Counted from the stretch's first letter, positions 47,771 to 57,813 are shown. The stretch is 64,000 nucleotides of DNA from Sinomonas notoginsengisoli (GCF_021554725.1 NZ_JAIZDP010000001.1:930001-994000), one strand, 5' to 3'. Numbers and translations: made by a program. Notes: generated by a model from the letters alone, not told the origin.

Positions 47771-48670
47771 TCACCTGGCATCACGGCCCGTTGCGCTCCC
47801 GTCCTCAGCGGCGAGCACGAGCGTCCCGAAGATCGGGTCTCGGTCTAGGATCCGCACGTCGTGGATGCCCTGCTCCGCAAGCCTCCCGCGGAAGCCTTCC
47901 TGGACCCTTCGCACGTGCATCCCGAGCCCGCTGCCCAGGATCACCGGGCCGTCGAGGTCGAGCTGGCGGGCCACCTGTGCGGCCATCCGCGCGAGGTCGT
48001 GGGCGGCCTGGTCCACCATGAAGCGGGCGCCGAGATGGCCGGCGTCGGCGGCCTCGGTCACAATCCGGGAGCGCTGCGCCCAGTAGCGCCGCCCGGTCTC
48101 GAGGGCATGGAAGTGGGAGATGAGCTCCGTGGGCTCCGTGAGGCCGGTGCTGGCGAGGAGCTCCTGCGTGAGGTCGTCCGGTTCGAGGCCGAGGTTCATG
48201 CGGTGCAGGCTGTACCGCACCGCCTCGCGGCCGAGCCAGTAGCCGCTGCCCTCGTCACCGAGGAGGTAGCCCCAGCCCCCCGCGCGGGCCTCGGCGCCGG
48301 CAGCGTTGATACCCCAGGCAGCGGACCCGGTGCCTGCGATCACTGCGACGCCGGTCCGGACGCCACCGGCGGCGAGGAGGAGCCGCGAGTCATGCACCAC
48401 GCTCACCCGCGCATGCGGAACGTTGGGGCGGATGAGGGCGGCCAACGCCTCGGCGTCCGCGTCCGTGTCGATTCCGCCCGAGCCGACGACCACCTGGGCC
48501 GCGTCTTCGGCGTCGAGCGTGCCGAAGAGCTCCGCGAGATTCGATGCCGCCGTCTCCCGGCTCACGTTCTGCACGTTCGCACTGCCGACCTCGAAATCGG
48601 CCACCACCTCGCCGTCGACCACCTTGATGCCGCGGGTCTTCGTGCCGCCGATGTCGAGGCCGACCATCAT
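47771..48670 (-). CDS. N-acetylglucosamine kinase-like BadF/BadG-family ATPase
   Basis: This roughly 299-aa sugar-kinase-fold protein shows phosphate-1 motif GLDIGGTKTRG at the N-terminus, GSGGIDTDADAE, phosphate-2 VIAGTGSAAWG and the adenosine segment VILGSGLGMHVRRVQ. Closest in type to eukaryote-like NAG kinases of actinobacteria, phosphorylating amino sugars. Start is uncertain: ATG 48670 or GTG 48694. Divergent from the nitronate monooxygenase gene. Substrate inferred from fold only. Confidence 0.8.
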   Translation of the reverse strand: MMVGLDIGGTKTRGIKVVDGEVVADFEVGSANVQNVSRETAASNLAELFGTLDAEDAAQVVVGSGGIDTDADAEALAALIRPNVPHARVSVVHDSRLLLAAGGVRTGVAVIAGTGSAAWGINAAGAEARAGGWGYLLGDEGSGYWLGREAVRYSLHRMNLGLEPDDLTQELLASTGLTEPTELISHFHALETGRRYWAQRSRIVTEAADAGHLGARFMVDQAAHDLARMAAQVARQLDLDGPVILGSGLGMHVRRVQEGFRGRLAEQGIHDVRILDRDPIFGTLVLAAEDGSATGRDAR

Positions 48671-48724
48671 GTCCGGAACGCGCGGGGGCCTCACGCGCCC
48701 AGCCTACTGACTAGGGTGGGAGAC

Positions 48725-49738
48725 ATGGATGCGACGCTCCCCGGGGATCTGTTCGGAAACGGCGTGATTGCCGCGCCTATGGCTGGCGGGCCGAGCCGTC
48801 CCCAGCTCGCCGAGGCGGTGGGACGCGCGGGAGGGCTTGGCTTCCTCGGCGGCGGCCTCAAGACGCCGCAGGCGCTCACGGCCGAGCTCGACACGATGGG
48901 CACTGCCCGCCCGTTCGGCGTCAACCTCTTCGTCCCCTCCGCCGGGGAGATCGACCGCGACGCCGTGCTCGCCTACCGCGAACGCCTCCTGCCAGAGGCT
49001 GCCGCGCTCGGCGCCGAGGTTCCAGAACCGCGGTGGGCGGACGACGACGCCTATCCGGCCAAGCTCGACCTCCTCCTCGACCGCACTCCCGCAGTCGTCT
49101 CCTTCACGTTCGGCACCCCTCGGTGGGACGCGGTGTCCGCGCTCCAGAGCGCGGGCGCGTTCGTGCTCCAGACGGTCACCTGCCCCGAGGAGGCAGCGAT
49201 GGCGGCTGAACTCGGCGTCAACGCACTCGTCGTGCAGCACCCCGACGCAGGTGGTCATTCGGGCGCGTTCCTCGGGCTGCCGCCGTTCGCCGGCACCCTG
49301 CCGGAGCTCGTCGCCCAGGTGCGAGACGCCGTCGCCCTCCCCCTGGTTGCCGCCGGCGGGGTGGGAACGCCCGACGACGCCGCTGCCGCCCGCTCTGCCG
49401 GCGCATCCGCCGTCCAGCTCGGCACGGCCTTCCTGCGCACCCCGGAGGCAGGGAGCAACCCGGTGCACCGCGAGGCGTTGGCCTCGAACGACTTCACCCG
49501 CACGGCGCCGACCCGCTCCTTCTCGGGGAAGTGGGCGCGCGGGCTGGAGAACGACTTCATGCGCCGGTTCGCGGACGCCCCTGCCGCCTACCCGGTGGTC
49601 CACCACCTCACCGCACCGATGCGGGCCGCGTCCGTCAAGGCGGGGAGCCCGCACCGCACGAGCCTGTGGGCCGGGACGGCGTGGCGTGAGGCGCTCGAGG
49701 AGCCGGCTGCGGCGGTCGTGGCGCGTTTCGCCGCGTGA
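48725..49738 (+). CDS. Nitronate monooxygenase (2-nitropropane dioxygenase family)
   Basis: This 337-aa FMN TIM-barrel enzyme oxidises alkyl nitronates, detoxifying propionate-3-nitronate-like compounds. Motifs: IAAPMAGGPSRP near the N-terminus, VVQHPDAGGHSGAF with the active-site His, and the FMN-phosphate region AAGGVGTPDDAAAARSAGA. ATG 48725 has a TAGGGT box 6 bases upstream, a leaderless arrangement. The aldo/keto reductase gene follows 52 bases later, with its own promoter. Confidence 0.9.
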   Translation: MDATLPGDLFGNGVIAAPMAGGPSRPQLAEAVGRAGGLGFLGGGLKTPQALTAELDTMGTARPFGVNLFVPSAGEIDRDAVLAYRERLLPEAAALGAEVPEPRWADDDAYPAKLDLLLDRTPAVVSFTFGTPRWDAVSALQSAGAFVLQTVTCPEEAAMAAELGVNALVVQHPDAGGHSGAFLGLPPFAGTLPELVAQVRDAVALPLVAAGGVGTPDDAAAARSAGASAVQLGTAFLRTPEAGSNPVHREALASNDFTRTAPTRSFSGKWARGLENDFMRRFADAPAAYPVVHHLTAPMRAASVKAGSPHRTSLWAGTAWREALEEPAAAVVARFAA

Positions 49739-49790
49739 CTTCCCGCGGAGGTCCATGTCCCTGCCGTTGAGGGGTCATTAGGCTGGGCGC

Positions 49791-50621
49791 ATGGCTACTG
49801 CACCGCTCATTCAGCTCGCGTCCGGTCACTCCATCCCGCAGCTCGGCCTCGGCACGTGGCCGCTCGACGACGCCCAGGCCGCCGACGTCGTCACGACTGC
49901 CCTCGAACTCGGGTACCGGCACATCGACACCGCCGAGAACTATGGCAACGAAGCCGGCGTGGGCGAGGGCCTGCGCCGCTCGGGCATGCCCCGTGAGGAC
50001 GTGTTCATCACCACCAAGTTCAATCGCGAGTGGCACAGCGTCAATGGCGTGCACACCGCGTGGGAGAACGCGGTGCGACGGCTCGGCGTCGACTATCTCG
50101 ACCTCTTCCTCATCCACTGGCCCAACCCCGACCAGGACAGCTACGTGCAGGCATGGGACGGCCTCACCCAGCTCCGGGCGGAGGGCAAGGTCCGCTCGAT
50201 CGGCGTCTCCAACTTCTTCCCGGCGCACGCAGGGCGCCTCATCGAGGCCACGGGCGTGGCACCCGACGTCAACCAGCTGCAGATCAGCCCGTACTGGGTC
50301 AAGGACGAGGCCCGCGCCTTCAACGCGGGCCACGGCACCGTCACCGAGTCGTATACGCCCATCGGGCGCGGCAAGGAGCTCTTGGGCGAGCCGGCGGTGG
50401 TCGCGGCCGCCGAGGCGCACGGTGTCACCCCGGCGCAGGGCGTGCTCCGGTGGCACACGCAGCAGGGCCTCGTGGCGATCCCCAAGTCCACCCATCGCGA
50501 GAGGCTGGCCGAGAACCTCGACGTGTTCGGCTTCGACCTCACCCCCGAGGAGTTGGGCGCCTTCAACGCCCTCGACGGCTCAGGCCCCGAGGCCGCGGAC
50601 CCTGAGAGCTTCGGCCACTGA
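49791..50621 (+). CDS. Aldo/keto reductase
   Basis: This 276-aa AKR (family 5-like 2,5-diketo-gluconate reductase type) uses NADPH to reduce carbonyls. The catalytic tetrad is visible: Asp and Tyr in HIDTAENYGNE, Lys in FITTKFN and His in FLIHWPNP. The C-terminal IPKSTHRERLAENLDVFGF is the NADPH-binding signature. TAGGCT is 6 bases before ATG 49791. Ends 10 bases before a perfect 38-base palindrome. Substrate unknown. Confidence 0.92.
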   Translation: MATAPLIQLASGHSIPQLGLGTWPLDDAQAADVVTTALELGYRHIDTAENYGNEAGVGEGLRRSGMPREDVFITTKFNREWHSVNGVHTAWENAVRRLGVDYLDLFLIHWPNPDQDSYVQAWDGLTQLRAEGKVRSIGVSNFFPAHAGRLIEATGVAPDVNQLQISPYWVKDEARAFNAGHGTVTESYTPIGRGKELLGEPAVVAAAEAHGVTPAQGVLRWHTQQGLVAIPKSTHRERLAENLDVFGFDLTPEELGAFNALDGSGPEAADPESFGH

Positions 50622-50630
50622 CCACGTGTC

Positions 50631-50668
50631 AGGGATGTGACCCCTCAACGTTGAGGGGTCACATCCCT
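50631..50668. terminator. Perfect 38-base palindrome between convergent genes
   Basis: Two 19-base arms (left 50631-50649, right 50650-50668) are exactly complementary with no spacer; the arm begins AGGGATGTGACCCCTC. It lies between the aldo/keto reductase and LysR gene stops and should act as a bidirectional terminator. Confidence 0.85.
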
Positions 50669-50691
50669 GCAGGCCATCCCCGAACCGGGTG

Positions 50692-51678
50692 TCAGCGGCC
50701 GAAGGCGTCTGCGAGAAGATCAGGCTCGAGCGCGAGGACGTGCTCGCGGAACATGCGCACCTGCGGCGGCTCCCCCACAATGCGCGGCCACACGAGTCCG
50801 ATCTCCCGGTGGGCCCCCGCGTCCTCGAGCCTGAGCTCAGCCCAGCCGAGGCCGCTGCCGTGCCGGGTCGATCCGTAGACGGCGCCGTGGCCAGCACTCG
50901 ACGGCGGCACGAGCGCCACACCGAGCCCTGCGGACACGAGTCCGAGGAGGGTTCGGGAATCCTGCCCTGAGAAGGCGATGTCCGGCGTGAATCCCGCCTC
51001 GCGGCCTAGACGGTCGAGGATGCTGCGCATCCCGAAACCGCGCTCGAGCGCGACAAAGGGCTCCCCCTCCAGCTCCGCGAGCCTCACCGACGCCCTGTGG
51101 GCGAGGCGATGCCCGGCGGGGACCGCGAGGCGCACCGGTTGGACGTGGAGCGTGGCGCTGTCGAGTTCGCGGGTCGGCTCGGGCTGCGGCGAGACGATGG
51201 AGAGGTCCACGCGCCCGTCCCCGAGCACGTCGAGGCAGTGTTGGCGCGAGCCCTGGATGAGCTCGAACCGGACGTCCGGGTGCTGCGCGCGGAATCCGCT
51301 CACGAACACGGGCACCGCCGATTCCCCGAAGGTCATCTGAAAGCTCAGCCGCACCACCCCTCGGGCCTGGTGCGCCCGCTCGTGGAGCGCGTCGAGCCCT
51401 CGCTGGAGCTCCTCGAGCGCCGTCCGGACCGCCGGGAGGAGCTGCTCGGCGGCCGGGGTCAGGCGGATCCCCCGCCCCTCCTTGCGGACCAATTCTGCGC
51501 CCACGACGCCGGCCGCGCGCGCAAGCGCCCGGCTCACCGTCGGCTGGGGTACCCCCAGCAGCTCGGCCGCGGCGGTGACGTGGCGGGTCTGTCCCACCGC
51601 GTCGAGCACGGGCAGGAGGGGAAGGAGCCGGGCCAGCTCTCCATGGAGCGGCGCAGGAGGGACGGACGGCATGCTCAT
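50692..51678 (-). CDS. LysR-family transcriptional regulator
   Basis: This 328-aa regulator has the N-terminal winged helix (TAAAELLGVPQPTVSRALAR, then LVRKEGRGIRLTPAAEQLLP) and a C-terminal LysR substrate-binding domain (VRLSFQMTFGESAVPVFVSG, GRVDLSIVSPQPEP, LLGLVSAGLGVALVPPSSAG). ATG 51678 is chosen; ATG 51672 follows two codons later. Divergent from an MFS gene 78 bases away, the classic LysR layout. The intergenic region has direct and inverted ATACGTT-like repeats. Inducer unknown. Confidence 0.92.
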   Translation of the reverse strand: MSMPSVPPAPLHGELARLLPLLPVLDAVGQTRHVTAAAELLGVPQPTVSRALARAAGVVGAELVRKEGRGIRLTPAAEQLLPAVRTALEELQRGLDALHERAHQARGVVRLSFQMTFGESAVPVFVSGFRAQHPDVRFELIQGSRQHCLDVLGDGRVDLSIVSPQPEPTRELDSATLHVQPVRLAVPAGHRLAHRASVRLAELEGEPFVALERGFGMRSILDRLGREAGFTPDIAFSGQDSRTLLGLVSAGLGVALVPPSSAGHGAVYGSTRHGSGLGWAELRLEDAGAHREIGLVWPRIVGEPPQVRMFREHVLALEPDLLADAFGR

Positions 51679-51683
51679 CACCC

Positions 51684-51719
51684 ATACGTTCCGGTTATAC
51701 GTTGCTCCCACAAGTGTAT
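51684..51719. promoter_or_regulatory. Candidate LysR binding region
   Basis: ATACGTT occurs at 51684-51690 and 51697-51703 (13 bases apart), with a partly inverted AAGTGTAT at 51712-51719. The last unit abuts TTGGAC (51719-51724), a possible -35 for the MFS promoter whose -10 TAGGCT is at 51744-51749. Confidence 0.45.
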
Positions 51720-51756
51720 TGGACGCATGCTTTGGCGTGTTCCTAGGCTGGAGTCC

Positions 51757-52998
51757 ATGAGCGCAGCCCCGGAGACCGCACCTGTCCCCGCCCGCTGGGG
51801 AGGCCACGCCAAGGGCACGAGAGGTTACCGACGGCTCATCGCCGCACTCGCGTTCGCCGGAGTCGCGACCTTCGCGCAGCTCTACTCGCCCCAGGCCCTC
51901 CTCCCCCGGCTCTCCTGGGAGCTCGGGATCGATCCCGCCCGTGCCTCGCTCACGGTCTCCCTGGCAACGATCGGCCTCGCGGTGGCGGTGCTGCCGTGGT
52001 CGTTCGTCGCGGACAGGATCGGGCGCGTCGGGGCCATGCGCGCCGGGATCCTCGCCGCGACGGTGCTCGGGCTCGCCGGGCCGCTCGCCCCCACGTTCGA
52101 GACGCTCCTCGCGCTCCGGTTCCTCGAGGGCGTGGCGCTCGGATCCGTCCCCGCGATCGCGATCGCCTACCTGAACGAGGAGGTCACACGCTCTCACGCG
52201 GCCGTCGCCGCAGGCACCTACATCGCCGGAACCACCGTGGGGGGCCTCGCGGGCCGCCTCGTCGCGGGCCCGCTTGCAGACCTCGTGGGCTGGCGCCTCG
52301 CCGTCATGGCTGTCTCGGTCCTCGGTGCAGCGGCGGCAGTTGCCTTCATCGGCCTCGCCCCGAAGGCCCGGGGCTTCTCCCCAGCACCCCGCGGCGCGGG
52401 CGGCCTCTGGGCCGCGGCGAGCACGGTGGTGCGCCTGCTCGGGGCGCAGCTGCGCAACGGCCGCCTCCTGATGCTCTACACCCAGGCGTTCCTGCTCATG
52501 GGATCGTTCGTGGCGGTCTACAACTACCTGGGGTTCCGGCTCGAGGCCGCTCCCTTCTCGCTCCCCGCGAGCCTTGCGAGCCTCGTGTTCCTCGCCTACC
52601 TCTCGGGCACGTTCAGCTCGGGCTTCGCCGCCAAGCTCAGCCTGCGCTACGGCAGGCGCGCCGTGGTCGTGGCGAGCACTGTCGCGATGACTGCGGGCGC
52701 CGTCGTCATGGTCGCCGACTCCCTCGCCGCGATCCTGGCCGGCCTACTGCTCTTCACCGCCGGGTTCTTCGCCGCCCATGGCATCGCCTCCGGCTGGACG
52801 GGCGCGATCGCCGCCTCGGGACGTGCGCAGGCCGCATCCCTGTATAACCTCGGCTACTACGGCGGCTCGAGCGTGCTCGGCTGGGCGGGCGGCCTCGTCT
52901 TCCACGCGTGGGGCTGGAGCGCCCTCGTGCTCGGCATCGCCGCGATTGCGCTCACGACGGCGTTCGCCTCCTGGGGCGTGCACCGCGCCGGGCGCTGA
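51757..52998 (+). CDS. MFS transporter, YnfM type
   Basis: This 413-aa transporter has twelve predicted membrane segments. It shows the MFS loop SFVADRIGRVGAMRAG between helices 2 and 3 and a second copy in AAKLSLRYGRRAVVVAS after helix 8. It resembles YnfM/inner-membrane transport proteins regulated by adjacent LysR genes. ATG 51757 with TAGGCT 7 bases before it. Probably an exporter of a small organic molecule under control of the divergent LysR protein. Confidence 0.88.
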   Translation: MSAAPETAPVPARWGGHAKGTRGYRRLIAALAFAGVATFAQLYSPQALLPRLSWELGIDPARASLTVSLATIGLAVAVLPWSFVADRIGRVGAMRAGILAATVLGLAGPLAPTFETLLALRFLEGVALGSVPAIAIAYLNEEVTRSHAAVAAGTYIAGTTVGGLAGRLVAGPLADLVGWRLAVMAVSVLGAAAAVAFIGLAPKARGFSPAPRGAGGLWAAASTVVRLLGAQLRNGRLLMLYTQAFLLMGSFVAVYNYLGFRLEAAPFSLPASLASLVFLAYLSGTFSSGFAAKLSLRYGRRAVVVASTVAMTAGAVVMVADSLAAILAGLLLFTAGFFAAHGIASGWTGAIAASGRAQAASLYNLGYYGGSSVLGWAGGLVFHAWGWSALVLGIAAIALTTAFASWGVHRAGR

Positions 52999-53115
52999 CC
53001 CCCCCCGAGTCGACCGCGCGGCGTCGTGCGCACCGATGCGTGCCAGAGCCCGGACGCGCACCGGCGCGTGACACGGCTCGCATATCATGGGGGCGCGCCC
53101 ATGAAGGAGGAGCCC

Positions 53116-53631
53116 GTGACCACGCCGAGCATCGGCCGACCACACCCCGCTGGCCAGCACCCACCAAGCGGGGAGCCGCTCGACGAGGTGGACCGCAGGA
53201 TCCTCGCGGCGCTCATCGAGGACGCGCGCATGACGAACAAGCAGCTCGCCGAGATGGTGGGGATTGCACCGTCGACGGCGCTCATGCGCACGCGCGCACT
53301 GTCGGAGCGGGGCATCATCACCGGCTTCGAGGCGAAGGTGGATCTCGCGGCAGTCGGTCGGAGCGTCCAGGCGCTCATCTCGGTGCGGCTCCGCGCGCAT
53401 GACCGGGACCAGATCGACGCATTCACGGCCCGCGTCCCGCAGCTTGCCGGGGTCCTCGCGACGTTCCACACGTCTGGGGCGGTGGACTACCTCCTGCACA
53501 TCGCCGTGGGCAGTACCGAGGAGCTACGCGACTGGGTCCTGGACAACCTGGCCACTGACCCCGTCGTGGGCCATACCGAGACAACCCTCGTGTTCGAGCG
53601 GATTCCAGGGCCGGGGCCGCTTCCGGCCTGA
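53116..53631 (+). CDS. Lrp/AsnC-family transcriptional regulator
   Basis: This 171-aa feast/famine-type regulator has an N-terminal HTH (LDEVDRRILAALIEDARMTN, KQLAEMVGIAPSTALMRTRAL) and a C-terminal RAM ligand-binding domain (VQALISVRLRAHDRDQ, TSGAVDYLLHIAVGSTEELR). The start is most likely GTG 53116: aaggagg at 53104-53110 lies five bases before it. ATG 53101, in frame, sits in front of the same site and lacks one of its own. The target is not evident; no amino acid gene is adjacent. Confidence 0.9.
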   Translation: MTTPSIGRPHPAGQHPPSGEPLDEVDRRILAALIEDARMTNKQLAEMVGIAPSTALMRTRALSERGIITGFEAKVDLAAVGRSVQALISVRLRAHDRDQIDAFTARVPQLAGVLATFHTSGAVDYLLHIAVGSTEELRDWVLDNLATDPVVGHTETTLVFERIPGPGPLPA

Positions 53632-53936
53632 GGTGCGCCGCCCACGAACCCTCGCACCAGCGCCGTCACGGGATCATCGGATCCCATGGTGCAGGCCGAG
53701 GGGCTCGCTGAAGAGTACGTCGCCCCGATGGGACTCGGTCTGGGCGAGCCGCTCGACATCGATGGTCCGGGCCTTGGGTTGGGCGAGGGCGGTGGTGCTC
53801 AATGGCTTCTCCCTGGGCTTATGGTGGGCCGCGAGGGCGCTGCGCCCGGCGGCAAGCGGGAATTTCTGCAGAGCTGCGACTCGCCACTGCTTGGGCGGCA
53901 GCACCGCCGTCGGCCGCCGTCTTCGATAATGGAGCG
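53632..53936. other. Intergenic stretch between Lrp gene and corA
   Basis: 305 bases. Short frames exist on both strands (for example a minus-strand frame 53904-53674), but none has a ribosome binding site or recognisable product. A weak hairpin follows the Lrp stop. The right end holds the corA promoter (GATAAT at 53925-53930). Confidence 0.5.
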
Positions 53937-54935
53937 GTGACGATCATCGACAATGCCGTGTACGTGGACGGCCGGCGCGCAGCGCACCCTGAGACCCTCG
54001 AGCAGACCTTCGAGACGCTCGAGGCCACTGGTGGGAGCATGGCCTGGATAGGGCTCTATCGGCCCTCCCACGAAGAGATGGCGCAGGTCGCGCAGGAGTT
54101 CCGCCTCCACGATCTCGCGGTCGAGGACGCGATCAACGCGCACCAGCGCCCCAAGATGGAGCGCTACGACGACATGCTCTTCACCGTCCTGCGCCCAGCC
54201 AGATACATCGACGAGACCGAGACGGTCGAATTCGGCGAGCTGCACATCTTCACGGGCCCCAACTACGTGGTCACCGTTCGCCACGCCGAGAGCGCGGGTG
54301 TCGGCCTGGTGCGAAAACGCCTCGAATCGGACCCCGAGCTACTCCGCCTCGGGCCCGAGGCCGTGCTGTACGCGCTCCTGGACCGCGTGGTGGATGACTA
54401 CCTCCCCGTGGTGCGCGGCCTCGAAAACGATATCGACGAGATCGAAGACCAGCTCTTCGCGGACGACGCCACGGTCTCCCGGCGCATCTACGAGCTCGCG
54501 CGTGAGGTCATCCAGTTCCAACGCGCGCTCCACCCCCTCGAGCGCATGGTCGAGAGCCTCGAGGGCGGCTTCGGAAAGTACGCGGTGGACGTCGAGCTCC
54601 AGCGCAGCCTCCGCGACGTCCGCGACCACCTCTCGCATTTCGCCTCCCGGGCCGACTCGTTCCGGGACATCCTCCAGAACGCGCTCCTGCTCGATGGCAC
54701 TCTCACCGCGAATCGACAGAACGAGGCGAGTGCCGCCCAGAACGAGCAGGTCAAGAAGATCTCCTCCTGGGCCGCGATCTTCTTCGCCCCGAGCCTCGTT
54801 GCCGGCATCTACGGGATGAACTTCCATGGCATGCCCGAGCTCGACTGGCAGTACGGCTATCCCTACGCCCTCGCACTCATGGTGGTTGCGGGGTTCCTCC
54901 TATGGCTCATCTTCAAGCGCAGACAATGGCTATGA
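53937..54935 (+). CDS. corA: CorA-family magnesium/cobalt transporter
   Basis: This 332-aa protein has a large cytoplasmic N-terminal domain, a long helical stalk and two C-terminal membrane segments. The selectivity signature YGMNF lies in the loop between them, followed by GMPELDWQYGYP. Forms pentameric Mg2+ channels in the family. Starts at GTG 53937, with GATAAT at 53925-53930 six bases upstream; the frame is open further upstream without support. Confidence 0.93.
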   Translation: MTIIDNAVYVDGRRAAHPETLEQTFETLEATGGSMAWIGLYRPSHEEMAQVAQEFRLHDLAVEDAINAHQRPKMERYDDMLFTVLRPARYIDETETVEFGELHIFTGPNYVVTVRHAESAGVGLVRKRLESDPELLRLGPEAVLYALLDRVVDDYLPVVRGLENDIDEIEDQLFADDATVSRRIYELAREVIQFQRALHPLERMVESLEGGFGKYAVDVELQRSLRDVRDHLSHFASRADSFRDILQNALLLDGTLTANRQNEASAAQNEQVKKISSWAAIFFAPSLVAGIYGMNFHGMPELDWQYGYPYALALMVVAGFLLWLIFKRRQWL

Positions 54936-54988
54936 ACGGATCCGACACCACCGACGGCGGCCTGCCGCCGCGGCATGAGGGCGGCTAG

Positions 54989-55987
<999 letters not shown>

Positions 55988-56071
55988 GACAAAGGGTCTT
56001 CGGACCCTGACCGTCCGCTGGCCCCGTTCCTAGAATCAGTGTGGGTGCTTCCCAGCGAAAGGAACGGTTCG

Positions 56072-56584
56072 ATGACTGTTCACCAGCCCCCTTATGCCGC
56101 GGGCGGGGCAGCAGTTCCCCCGCTTGAACTTCCCTACTACGGCGCTCCACCCCTCGAGGCAGTCAAGCGCGTCTTCAAGAAGTACGCGGTGTTCACCGGG
56201 CGTGCGAGCCGCAGCGAATACTGGTGGTGGTTCCTCGCCTCAGCCCTGGCCTCCGGCGTCCTGAACTCCATCGGCACGTCCGTGGTCAACGGGCAGCAGA
56301 CCGGGACCAGCGCACTGGGCGGACTCTGGTTCCTCGCCACCGTGGTGCCTGGCCTCGCTGTCGCGGCCCGACGTCTGCACGACGTCAATCTCAGTGCGTG
56401 GCTACTGCTGCTGGCCGTGATCCCCGTGCTCGGATGGATTGCACTCATCGTCATGCTCGCGCACCGTGAGAACCCGATGGGCCAGCGGTTCGACAGCAAC
56501 ACGGCCGCCGGATACGTTCAGCCGCCGTACCCGCCGCAGGAGCCGCCGTACCCGCCTGCGCCCGGAAGGGGGCCGACCCCGTAG
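56072..56584 (+). CDS. DUF805 membrane protein
   Basis: This 170-aa integral membrane protein has the DUF805 core: FKKYAVFTGRASRSEYWWWFL, then two to three hydrophobic segments, PGLAVAARRLHDVNLSAWLLL and NPMGQRFD near the end. The tail is Pro-rich (YPPQEPPYPP). ATG 56072 is chosen; gaaagga lies about 9 bases upstream and a TAGAAT box about 40 bases upstream. Function unknown; family members are predicted small transporters or envelope proteins. Confidence 0.9.
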   Translation: MTVHQPPYAAGGAAVPPLELPYYGAPPLEAVKRVFKKYAVFTGRASRSEYWWWFLASALASGVLNSIGTSVVNGQQTGTSALGGLWFLATVVPGLAVAARRLHDVNLSAWLLLLAVIPVLGWIALIVMLAHRENPMGQRFDSNTAAGYVQPPYPPQEPPYPPAPGRGPTP

Positions 56585-56687
56585 CGGAGGGGCCGAGCCC
56601 GTACCGTGGGTCCATGCCGCCATACGCAAACAGGTCCCAGTCATGGCGACTGGGACCTGTTCTGGGTGCCCTTACGGGAGATGAATG

Positions 56688-56760
56688 TGGAGCCTAGGGG
56701 ATTTGAACCCCTGACCTCTTCGATGCGAACGAAGCGCTCTACCAACTGAGCTAAGACCCC
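56688..56760 (-). tRNA. tRNA-Ala (anticodon CGC)
   Basis: Reading the minus strand from 56760, a full cloverleaf forms: acceptor GGGGTCT pairing with AGGCTCC, D-arm GCTC-AGTTGGTA-GAGC, anticodon arm CTTCG-TTCGCAT-CGAAG and T-arm with GGTTCAAAT. The loop gives anticodon CGC, decoding GCG. The G3:U70 wobble pair, the main alanine identity element, is present. CCA is not encoded. No integrase or attachment-site remnant is seen beside it. Confidence 0.95.
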
Positions 56761-56862
56761 GTGGTGCGGGAACTACGTTACTGTGACGGTCCCCGAAATC
56801 CAAATCACACGGGCCGCTCGAACGCAGGCTCATGAGCACTCGACCGTTCCCCCTCCGGGGAT

Positions 56863-57813
56863 CTACGCCCTACGGCGCTGCAGCACTTCGTCGAGGTTCC
56901 CGAGTGCGCCCGTCCGGCCCCCTGGGCGAGGCTGGAATGCGGGCACACCGGGCAGGGTGCCGGGCTCCGGAGCCTCGGGCTTAGCCTGGAGGGCGGCCCG
57001 GCCCTCGGGCTTCGAGTCCGCGGAAACCTCGAGCGGCTCCGGCTCGGGGCGCTCGGCCTTGGCGGCGTCGAGGTAGGACGGGCGCGGTACATCGACCGGT
57101 TCCCACGCCTCAGTCTCACCACTGGCCTTGGCCGCCTCCGCTGCCGTCGCCTCGGACGCCTTCGCGACCTCGAGCGCGAGAGCGCGCAGCTCTTCACGGC
57201 TGACGGGCCGCGGTTCCGGCTCAGGTCCGCGCCCGGCATCGAAGACCTCGCTCGAGCCGTGGAACCGCGCAGGCGCCGCAGCTTCGGCCCGGTTCGCCTC
57301 GATCGCCGCCCGGAACGCCTCATCGACCCGCCGCTTCCTGTCACGCACGGCCAGCGTCCGCAGCGTGGCAACGGATGCGACCGCTGTCGCCGCACACACG
57401 CCCGGAACCCAGCCCGGAAGCCCCACGATCAGGAGGACAAGGGTCACAGCGGCCGCCACGAATGCTGCGAGCCCCGTGAGCGCCACGGCCATGCGTCCCC
57501 ACCTGATCCGCAGCACAGGCTGCCGCCCAGAGGGCGAGGAGACGTCCGCGGCCAGCGCCGGCACAGTCGGCTCTGCACGGGGCGGCGCTTCTGGGGTTGG
57601 CCCTGCTCCGAAGGGCCGATCGCCGTCTGCCACGGTGGCCGGATAGGCCTCGCGGGCGGGGGCTGGGCCTGACGTCGCAGCCTCCATCAGCAGCGACGCA
57701 CCTCCCACAGGCCGCTCAGAGCGGCGCAAGCGTGTCAGGTACGGCGCAACCCACAGCAGCCACACGAGCACGGCAGCACCGAGCACCGTCGAGCTGCTGA
57801 GGGCGAGATCCAT
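56863..57813 (-). CDS. SepX/GlpR-type divisome membrane protein
   Basis: This 316-aa protein has an N-terminal membrane segment with LVWLLWVAPYLTRLRRSERP, two further hydrophobic stretches at about residues 107-155, and a long Glu/Ala/Pro-rich cytoplasmic tail. Position next to rimJ and galU and the N-terminal pattern match SepX of Streptomyces and GlpR of Corynebacterium, a membrane receptor for a gephyrin-like cell-division protein. The gephyrin-like gene usually in this locus is absent here. Identity is inferred from synteny and layout rather than strong motifs. Confidence 0.6.
   Translation of the reverse strand: MDLALSSSTVLGAAVLVWLLWVAPYLTRLRRSERPVGGASLLMEAATSGPAPAREAYPATVADGDRPFGAGPTPEAPPRAEPTVPALAADVSSPSGRQPVLRIRWGRMAVALTGLAAFVAAAVTLVLLIVGLPGWVPGVCAATAVASVATLRTLAVRDRKRRVDEAFRAAIEANRAEAAAPARFHGSSEVFDAGRGPEPEPRPVSREELRALALEVAKASEATAAEAAKASGETEAWEPVDVPRPSYLDAAKAERPEPEPLEVSADSKPEGRAALQAKPEAPEPGTLPGVPAFQPRPGGRTGALGNLDEVLQRRRA

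Noticed and set aside
47861-49738. 625-codon plus-strand frame ahead of the nitronate monooxygenase
   Set aside because: The first 288 codons are antisense to the GlcNAc-kinase-like gene; the enzyme starts cleanly at 48725.
53674-53904. 76-codon minus-strand frame between the Lrp gene and corA
   Set aside because: No ribosome binding site, no recognisable product and too short to be convincing.
56688-56760. tRNA-Ala as a phage or island integration site
   Set aside because: No integrase, no direct repeat of the tRNA 3' end and housekeeping genes on both sides.
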